Assembly: GCA_964543125.1 (NCBI GenBank)
Contig: CAZIWX010000046.1
Span: forward strand, 1 to 19,037
Direction of reading: 5' to 3'
DNA: 19,037 bases
Source: CAZIWX01 sp964543125
Lineage (GTDB): Bacteria > Fidelibacterota > UBA8477
Below are positions 14,492-19,037 of the stretch, piece after piece. Under the pieces are notes generated by a model that was not told the origin of the DNA, did not search any database, and saw only the letters and a program-made list of their open reading frames with translations. Positions within the stretch are counted from its first letter, which is position 1; every line of letters begins with the position of its first letter. Position numbers and translations under genes: made by a program.

Positions 14492-15078
14492 GTTTAATGG
14501 TTGGCCAAAAAGTTGAAAACTTTAAAGGCACCGCCGTTCTAGGTCAGGATTTTAAGTCGATCACGCTTGATGATTATAAAGGCAAGTATGTCGTCCTGTT
14601 TTTCTACCCGTTGGATTTTACCTATGTTTGTCCTACGGAAATCCTGAAATTCAACGAATTGTATCCTGAATTTCAAAAACGTAACGTGGAAATTATTTCG
14701 GTCTCAACTGACAGTAAGTTTTCGCACTTGGCCTGGAAAAACACACCCATCGCCGAAGGTGGGATTGGAGATGTCCGGTATCCCATGATCGCGGATTTCA
14801 CCAAAGAGATCGCCCAGCAATTTGGTGTATTGGTGGAAGAATCAGGTGTGGCTTTACGTGGTACTTTCCTGATAGATAAAGCCGGGATCTTGCAACACGC
14901 AACGATCAACAATCTTGATCTGGGTCGCAATATTCATGAAACGCTCCGAATGGTTGACGCGCTCCAGTTTACTGAAGCCCATGGTGAGGTATGCCCGGCG
15001 GAATGGGAGCAGGGCCACGAAGCGATGAAACCTACTCAATCCGGCTTGAAAGAATATTTCAGTAAATTGAATGTGTAA
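14488..15078 (+). CDS. Typical 2-Cys peroxiredoxin (AhpC/Prx1 type)
   Basis: It reduces hydrogen peroxide and organic peroxides with thiol electrons. The 196-residue protein has the peroxidatic Cys48 in DFTYVCPTE and the resolving Cys169 in GEVCPAEW, so it should form an intersubunit disulfide. It also carries GGIG (in EGGIGDVRYP) and a C-terminal YF (LKEYFSK). These resemble the GGLG and YF motifs linked to overoxidation sensitivity in eukaryotic Prx. The ATG at 14488 has GGAGG five bases upstream and overlaps the perR stop; the longer in-frame start at 14464 has no such site. No AhpF-like reductase is adjacent, so thioredoxin is the likely reductant (inference). Probably repressed by PerR from the shared promoter and terminated at 15130-15161. 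Confidence 0.95.
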   Translation: MSLMVGQKVENFKGTAVLGQDFKSITLDDYKGKYVVLFFYPLDFTYVCPTEILKFNELYPEFQKRNVEIISVSTDSKFSHLAWKNTPIAEGGIGDVRYPMIADFTKEIAQQFGVLVEESGVALRGTFLIDKAGILQHATINNLDLGRNIHETLRMVDALQFTEAHGEVCPAEWEQGHEAMKPTQSGLKEYFSKLNV

Positions 15079-15129
15079 TCATTTCTGGAGCCAATGAACG
15101 CATAACTGACATTACGGATGTTCAAATGA

Positions 15130-15161
15130 AAATGGCTCGGGATTACCCGAGCCATTTTTTT
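15130..15161 (+). terminator. Strong Rho-independent terminator after the peroxiredoxin gene
   Basis: AAATGGCTCGGG pairs perfectly with CCCGAGCCATTT around a four-base loop ATTA, and seven T follow. It ends the perR-prx transcript. It also lies 36 bases past the frr stop on the other strand, where four T follow the stem, so it may act in both directions between the convergent operons. Confidence 0.93.
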
Positions 15162-15196
15162 ATCATCCAATGCAAATTGATATCAATCGAGGATGA

Positions 15197-15754
15197 TTAA
15201 ACTTCCATAATATCATCTTCTTTACTCTTTACCAGCTCATCGATCTCTTTAATGTACTTATCCGTGATCTCCTGAATATTTTCCAACGCCCGTTTGGCAT
15301 TATCTTCCGATAATTCGTGGGCGGTTTCGTGCTTTTTTACCTGATCGTTCAGGTCTCGACGCACATTACGAACAGCCACGCGCCCATCTTCCGCCAATTT
15401 ATTGACATGCCTTACTAATTCCTTACGCCGTTCATCAGTTAACGCCGGAATTGGAATCCGGATAACCACTCCATCGTTAGCTGGATTCAAACCGAGATCG
15501 CCTGTCAAAATCGCCTTCTCAATCGCGGCTAACATGGATTTATCCCAAGGTTGGACAGTGATCAATCGTGGCTCCGGAATGGATATACTTGCAGTTTGAT
15601 TTATCGGTGTTGAAACACCGTAATAATCGACCTTAATACTATCTAAGAGTCCTGCCGATGCCCGGCCGGTGCGAACTCCGGTAAATTCATGCTGAATGTG
15701 TTTAATCGCTTTGGACATCCGATTTTCGGCGTCTTTGTAAATTTCCTTAAGCAT
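15197..15754 (-). CDS. frr: Ribosome recycling factor
   Basis: RRF splits the post-termination ribosome together with EF-G. The 185-residue length is the family standard, with signature stretches FTGVRTGRAS, ISIPEPRLITVQPWDKS, GLNPANDGVVIRIPIP and LTDERRKELV. The start is the ATG at 15754, preceded by GGAGG eight bases upstream; it lies inside the end of pyrH, overlapping it by eight bases. The longer frame start at 15772 adds six residues read from the SD itself. It is the last gene of the rplM-rpsI-rpsB-tsf-pyrH-frr series. Confidence 0.97.
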   Translation of the reverse strand: MLKEIYKDAENRMSKAIKHIQHEFTGVRTGRASAGLLDSIKVDYYGVSTPINQTASISIPEPRLITVQPWDKSMLAAIEKAILTGDLGLNPANDGVVIRIPIPALTDERRKELVRHVNKLAEDGRVAVRNVRRDLNDQVKKHETAHELSEDNAKRALENIQEITDKYIKEIDELVKSKEDDIMEV

Positions 15755-16475
15755 GCGCCCCACCTCCAACAATTGATCCGATTTTTTCGCCCATGACCAC
15801 TCGGAAAAGATTCCCAGGTTTGTTCATATTGAACACCAGGATGGGCAAATTATTTTCGCGGCATAAGGTAATCGCGGTCTGATCCATTACCCGCAAATTT
15901 TGTTGAAGGACATCAAGATAATCAAGCTTTTTCAGAATTTTAGCATTGGGATCGACCTCCGGGTCAGATGAATAAACACCATCGACCCGGGTTCCTTTGA
16001 GCACTACATCCGCATTGATCTCAACGGCTCGAAGCGCCGCGGCCGTATCGGTTGTAAAGTAGGGATTACCCGTTCCGGCGGCAAAAATAACCACACGACC
16101 TTTCTCCAGATGTCGAATCGCGCGGCGACGAATGAAGGGTTCGGCGATCTCGTTCATTTCGATTGCCGTGAGAACCCGGGTAGGAATTCCAATAGTTTCA
16201 ATTGCATTTTGTAGTGCAATAGCGTTAATGACGGTAGCCAGCATGCCCATTTGATCCGCGGCTACCCGTTCAATGTTTGCTGCTTCAGCACTTAAGCCTC
16301 TAAAAATGTTACCACCACCAATGACAATGCCAATTTGTACACCGGCATCGAAGGCGCTTTTTATTTCTCTCGAAAAAGCGTGTGTAACTTTCGGAGTGAT
16401 GCCGACTTTAGAGGGTCCGGCTAATGATTCTCCGCTTAGTTTGAGGAGAATTCGTTTGTAGACCGGTTGCGGCAT
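15747..16475 (-). CDS. pyrH: Uridylate kinase (UMP kinase)
   Basis: PyrH phosphorylates UMP to UDP and belongs to the amino acid kinase fold, unlike eukaryotic UMP kinases. The 242-residue protein shows the N-terminal phosphate loop RILLKLSGESL at 8-18, GGGNIFRG at 53-60, the UMP-contact region GTGNPYFTTDTAA at 134-146, and KGTRVDGVYSSDP. The ATG at 16475 has no clear SD; it lies 36 bases after tsf. Its 3' end carries the SD and start of frr, so the two are likely translationally coupled. Confidence 0.97.
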   Translation of the reverse strand: MPQPVYKRILLKLSGESLAGPSKVGITPKVTHAFSREIKSAFDAGVQIGIVIGGGNIFRGLSAEAANIERVAADQMGMLATVINAIALQNAIETIGIPTRVLTAIEMNEIAEPFIRRRAIRHLEKGRVVIFAAGTGNPYFTTDTAAALRAVEINADVVLKGTRVDGVYSSDPEVDPNAKILKKLDYLDVLQQNLRVMDQTAITLCRENNLPILVFNMNKPGNLFRVVMGEKIGSIVGGGAHA

Positions 16476-16511
16476 GGGATTAGTTAAGCTTATTTGCTGA
16501 TGGCACTCGGG

Positions 16512-17138
16512 TTATTCGTCTTCAGTTTTCGGCGCACTGCAAGGGGCTTCACCCACTACAAATCTTGCGAACCGTCCCACTGAGATATTTTCGCCCAATT
16601 TGGAAATTGTCGCAGTGAGGAGATCCTTTACGCTCAGTTTATCATCTTTGATATAAGGCTGTTCAAGGAGTACGACTTCTTTGTAATATTTCTCAACCCG
16701 GCCATTAATAATCCGCTCAACCACTTGTTCGGGTTTGCCTTCGTTCAAGGCCTGGGTTTTGTAAATTTCTTTTTCTTTTTCCAGGAGTGCTGCATTCAAA
16801 TCATCTATTTTTACAACTGCTGGTGCGGCGGCGGCTATATGCATGGCCAATTCATGACCTAAAGTTTGGAAGTCTTCGGTGTTGGCCACAAAATCAGTTT
16901 CGCAGTTCAGTTCAAGCATGCTGGCAAGTTTGCCACCGGCATGTACATAAGTAAAAATGTTACCTTCATTGGTAGTCCGGCTACTTTTCTTGGCAGCTTT
17001 TGCGATACCTTTTTTCCTTAAGGCCTCAATTGCTTGGCCAATATCACCATCGGTTTCAGTGAGGGCGACTTTGCAATCCATCATCCCTACCCCGGTTTTA
17101 TCGCGTAATTTCTTGACTGCTGCGGCAGTAATGGTCAT
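16512..17138 (-). CDS. tsf: Elongation factor Ts, short form
   Basis: EF-Ts is the guanine nucleotide exchange factor for EF-Tu. The N-terminal UBA-like domain with LRDKTGVGMMDCKVAL at 11-26 and the core motif NCETDFVAN that inserts beside the EF-Tu nucleotide site are intact. At 208 residues it is about 75 residues shorter than E. coli EF-Ts, close to the short Thermus type, so the second core subdomain is reduced; this is a known natural form and not a truncation. The ATG at 17138 has GGAG about eight bases upstream. It lies 19 bases after rpsB. Confidence 0.95.
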   Translation of the reverse strand: MTITAAAVKKLRDKTGVGMMDCKVALTETDGDIGQAIEALRKKGIAKAAKKSSRTTNEGNIFTYVHAGGKLASMLELNCETDFVANTEDFQTLGHELAMHIAAAAPAVVKIDDLNAALLEKEKEIYKTQALNEGKPEQVVERIINGRVEKYYKEVVLLEQPYIKDDKLSVKDLLTATISKLGENISVGRFARFVVGEAPCSAPKTEDE

Positions 17139-17157
17139 CTATTACTCCAATACCTGC

Positions 17158-17913
17158 TTATATTATTTTTTTATTCGATGCCGTAACTGTTTCAGTCTTT
17201 GCTCCCACTAGGTCTTCGGCTTTTGCGGCAGCCGTTCCCTTTGCTTCCATCACCGCGTCAGCCAGGGCTGAGATGATCAACCGGACAGTTTGGATTGAGT
17301 CATCATTGGCGGGAATCGGGTATTCAATATGTGTGGGATCCGTGTTGGTATCCACCACGGCAATCACCGGAATTTCCAAACGTTGTGCTTCGCGAATAGC
17401 GATAGCTTCCTTTTTGGCATCCACGACAACGAGTACATCTGGAAGACGGCGCATCTCTTTAATTCCACGATGCTGCGTCTCAAGTCGTTGGCGCTCACGA
17501 TCACGCATCAACATTTCTTTTTTGGTCAGTGTTTCAGACAGTACTTCCAGAGTCTCTTTTTCCAGTGCAAGTAGGCGTTTAATCGATTTTTTAATGGTGA
17601 CAAAATTAGTGAGAGTTCCACCTAACCAGCGTTCGGTCACATTAAACATTCCACAGCGATCAGCTTCTTCCTGGATCACCAGCCGGGCAGTTTTTTTAGT
17701 TCCCACAAACAAAACCGAACCGTTATCACGCACGCGTTGGCCGATGAATTCTATCGCTTTGGTCAGCTGCTCCAGCGTTTTGTATAAATCAATGATATAA
17801 ACGCCATTTTTCTGCGTGAAAATATATTTCTGCATATTGGGATCCCAATTACTGGTCACATGACCAAAATGGGCGCCTGTAGCTAAAAGACTCTCTAAAG
17901 TAATATTTGGCAT
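17158..17913 (-). CDS. rpsB: 30S ribosomal protein S2
   Basis: This is a small-subunit protein at the head-body junction, needed to recruit S1 where S1 is present. The 251-residue protein has the S2 signatures HFGHVTSNWDPNMQKYIF near the N-terminus, FVGTKKTA, RWLGGTLTNF, PDVLVVVD and IPVIAVVDTNTDP. A coiled-coil region rich in Lys and Arg lies between the last two groups. The C-terminus carries an extra tail rich in Ala, Thr and Lys. The ATG at 17913 has GGAG six bases upstream. It lies 18 bases after rpsI. Confidence 0.98.
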   Translation of the reverse strand: MPNITLESLLATGAHFGHVTSNWDPNMQKYIFTQKNGVYIIDLYKTLEQLTKAIEFIGQRVRDNGSVLFVGTKKTARLVIQEEADRCGMFNVTERWLGGTLTNFVTIKKSIKRLLALEKETLEVLSETLTKKEMLMRDRERQRLETQHRGIKEMRRLPDVLVVVDAKKEAIAIREAQRLEIPVIAVVDTNTDPTHIEYPIPANDDSIQTVRLIISALADAVMEAKGTAAAKAEDLVGAKTETVTASNKKII

Positions 17914-17931
17914 CTGTGCTCCTCGCCGAGA

Positions 17932-18324
17932 TTAACGTTTCGAGAACTGGAAGGCTCGGCGAGCACCAGCCAACCCGTATTTTTTCCGCTCTTTTTTACG
18001 AGCATCACGGGTTAACAGTCCAGCTTTCTTTAGGGGACCCCGGAAGTCCGCATTTGCATTCTGTAAAGCCCGGGCAATGCCCATACGAATGGCGCCGGCC
18101 TGGCCTGTCAGCCCCCCACCACGCACATTAACGGTGAAATCATAATCACCATCGGTTTCCACCAATTTACCAGGTTGATGTACTAACATTCGCAGGGTCT
18201 TCCGCCCAAAGTATTCATCCAAGCCACGGCGATTGACTTTGATCTCTCCTTTACCCGGTTTCATCCAGATACGAGCGACCGCGGTCTTCCGCCTTCCGGT
18301 TGCGTAGTAGGTCGTGGTACTCAT
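17932..18324 (-). CDS. rpsI: 30S ribosomal protein S9
   Basis: S9 contributes its C-terminal tail to the P-site tRNA contact. The 130-residue protein shows YATGRRKTAVARIWMKPG near the start, GGGLTGQAGAIRMGIARAL in the middle and the expected end FQFSKR with the terminal Lys-Arg. Its ATG at 18324 follows the rplM stop by five bases, with AGGT from the end of rplM as a weak SD, so translation with L13 is probably coupled. Confidence 0.98.
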   Translation of the reverse strand: MSTTTYYATGRRKTAVARIWMKPGKGEIKVNRRGLDEYFGRKTLRMLVHQPGKLVETDGDYDFTVNVRGGGLTGQAGAIRMGIARALQNANADFRGPLKKAGLLTRDARKKERKKYGLAGARRAFQFSKR

Positions 18325-18329
18325 TTAAA

Positions 18330-18761
18330 TTAACCTAATTTAAGTTCTTTGGGTTGTTGAGCCTCATGCGGATGCTCACCCGTTGTATAAATTTTCAATT
18401 TTTTCAACTGTTGCCGTCCGAGACTAGTGTGCGGTAACATGCCTTTGACTGCTTCGCGGATAATCCGGTCCGGATGTTTCCGGCGTAATTCAGCCAGTTT
18501 GGTTTCACGCATTCCACCCGGAAAGCCGGAATGGCGGCGATATACTTTTTGATTTTCCTTATTGCCAGTCACCGTAACTTTATTTGCATTAATAATAACG
18601 ACAAAATCACCCGTATCCAGGTGTGGTGTAAAAATTGGTTTATGTTTTCCGCGCAGAATCCGCGCAATTTCTGTAGCAAGCCGACCTAAAGTCTGGTCCG
18701 TGGCATCAACAACCCACCAGTCTTTTTGAATCTCGCTCGCCTTTACATTATAGGTCTTCAA
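18330..18761 (-). CDS. rplM: 50S ribosomal protein L13
   Basis: L13 is an early-assembly large-subunit protein. Signatures are WWVVDATDQTLGRLAT, ILRGKHKPIFTPHLDTGD, VTVTGNKENQKVYRRHSG and VKGMLPHTSLGRQ. I chose TTG at 18761: it gives 143 residues starting M-K-T-Y, matching the M-K-T-F start of E. coli L13 (142 residues), and AAAGGT lies six bases upstream. The in-frame ATG at 18788 would add nine residues, has no SD, and would put the ATG about 26 bases from the predicted transcription start. The choice is supported but not certain. It is the first gene of the ribosomal series. Confidence 0.93.
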   Translation of the reverse strand: MKTYNVKASEIQKDWWVVDATDQTLGRLATEIARILRGKHKPIFTPHLDTGDFVVIINANKVTVTGNKENQKVYRRHSGFPGGMRETKLAELRRKHPDRIIREAVKGMLPHTSLGRQQLKKLKIYTTGEHPHEAQQPKELKLG

Positions 18762-18820
18762 GACAGTACCTTTCCCGTCAATATCCATCGTTTCGAGCTA
18801 CGGTTAGAAAAAAGCGGCGT

Positions 18821-18849
18821 AAAGTAACCGAAGGGCTATAGTTTGTCAA
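18821..18849 (-). promoter_or_regulatory. Promoter of the rplM-frr operon
   Basis: On the minus strand a perfect TTGACA (18844-18849) is followed by 17 bases and TACTTT (18821-18826, three of six to consensus). Transcription would start near 18814, leaving a leader of about 53 bases to the TTG of rplM. It is the best promoter candidate upstream of the ribosomal genes. Confidence 0.55.
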
Positions 18850-18912
18850 ACATATTCTTACAAGCATAAGATTTGGAAAAATAAGAGTTTCCGTAATATT
18901 TTCATTGAGTGT

Positions 18913-18972
18913 AATTTGGCTTTTAACCCCTGTTTTTGTTGATATTTTGGACTAACCAACCCAAGCCAAATT
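18913..18972. repeat. Spaced inverted repeat at the end of the window
   Basis: AATTTGGCTT (18913-18922) and AAGCCAAATT (18963-18972) are exact reverse complements 40 bases apart. They span the stop of the possible edge gene. No T-run follows on either strand, so it does not look like a normal terminator. Confidence 0.35.
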
Positions 18973-19036
18973 GTAAGCCTGGTGCTTGTTCTGCTTCAAA
19001 GCCGCGCTCCTTGGGCGGCACTTTGTAATCGCATAC
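18923..19036 (-). CDS. Possible 3' end of an unidentified minus-strand gene
   Basis: One minus-strand frame is open from the window edge to a TAA at 18923-18925, giving 37 residues that end GLGWLVQNINKNRG. The stretch YKVPPKERGFEAEQAPG before it has protein-like composition, but it is too short to identify, and the other frames of this strand close sooner. Between it and the rplM promoter (18850-18922) no gene was seen. Confidence 0.3.
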   Translation of the reverse strand, partial: VCDYKVPPKERGFEAEQAPGLQFGLGWLVQNINKNRG

Positions 19037-19037
19037 G

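Noticed and set aside
16512..17138. tsf as a truncated gene
   Set aside because: The core domains are complete and the length matches natural short EF-Ts proteins of other bacteria.
17273..17800. Plus-strand ORF of 175 codons opposite rpsB
   Set aside because: It is a shadow of the conserved S2 gene, low in complexity and rich in Ser, Arg and Ile, with no family signature.

Overview
The window is a stretch of bacterial chromosome with about 48% GC by eye. It is dense with housekeeping genes, most of them on the minus strand. The lineage cannot be fixed from sequence alone. I favour a bacterium of the Fibrobacterota-Chlorobiota-Bacteroidota (FCB) side of the tree, such as the Marinimicrobia or Calditrichota-like groups. 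The reasons are that rplM-rpsI is joined directly to rpsB-tsf-pyrH-frr, that there is a BatA-like protein with an N-terminal two-helix domain, and that a kinase-less PASTA protein sits beside rsmB and fmt. This is inference and is held weakly. Several genes have clear Shine-Dalgarno (SD) sequences.

Layout. Positions 1-826 hold the 3' part of a plus-strand GNAT acetyltransferase gene. Positions 913-2211 encode a mitochondrial-type citrate synthase on the minus strand. Positions 2465-3694 encode a divergent plus-strand dicarboxylate or acidic amino acid symporter. Positions 3772-3957 carry a structured plus-strand RNA that looks like a 6S RNA, with a 13-bp closing stem followed by a T-run. From 12393 down to 3989 runs one long minus-strand series: yajC-def-fmt-rsmB-PASTA protein-rpe-SEC59-type lipid kinase-BatA-like protein-hflX. 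Six of the genes at its distal end overlap or nearly touch. It joins protein export, removal and addition of the formyl group at protein N-termini, rRNA methylation, pentose phosphate metabolism and the cell envelope. Upstream of it on the same strand lie a receiver-only response regulator and an EamA transporter.

Positions 14072-15078 hold a plus-strand peroxide-defence pair, a PerR-type regulator overlapping a 2-Cys peroxiredoxin. It starts from a consensus-like promoter that overlaps a divergent promoter for the EamA gene, and it ends at a strong terminator at 15130-15161. From 18761 down to 15197 is the translation operon rplM-rpsI-rpsB-tsf-pyrH-frr, with a TTGACA promoter just upstream. 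The last 115 bases may contain the 3' end of another minus-strand gene.

I saw no mobile element, CRISPR array, tRNA or rRNA, and no clearly new multi-gene system. The items most worth a second look are the structured RNA, the PerR promoter, whose mRNA would be leaderless or nearly so, and the small cell-envelope cluster (PASTA, SEC59-type kinase, BatA-like). Several start codons were moved from the longest ORF on the basis of SD sites, neighbour overlap and family length: hflX, rpe, rsmB, perR, prx, frr and rplM. The EamA start was also moved, but only on its N-terminal sequence.
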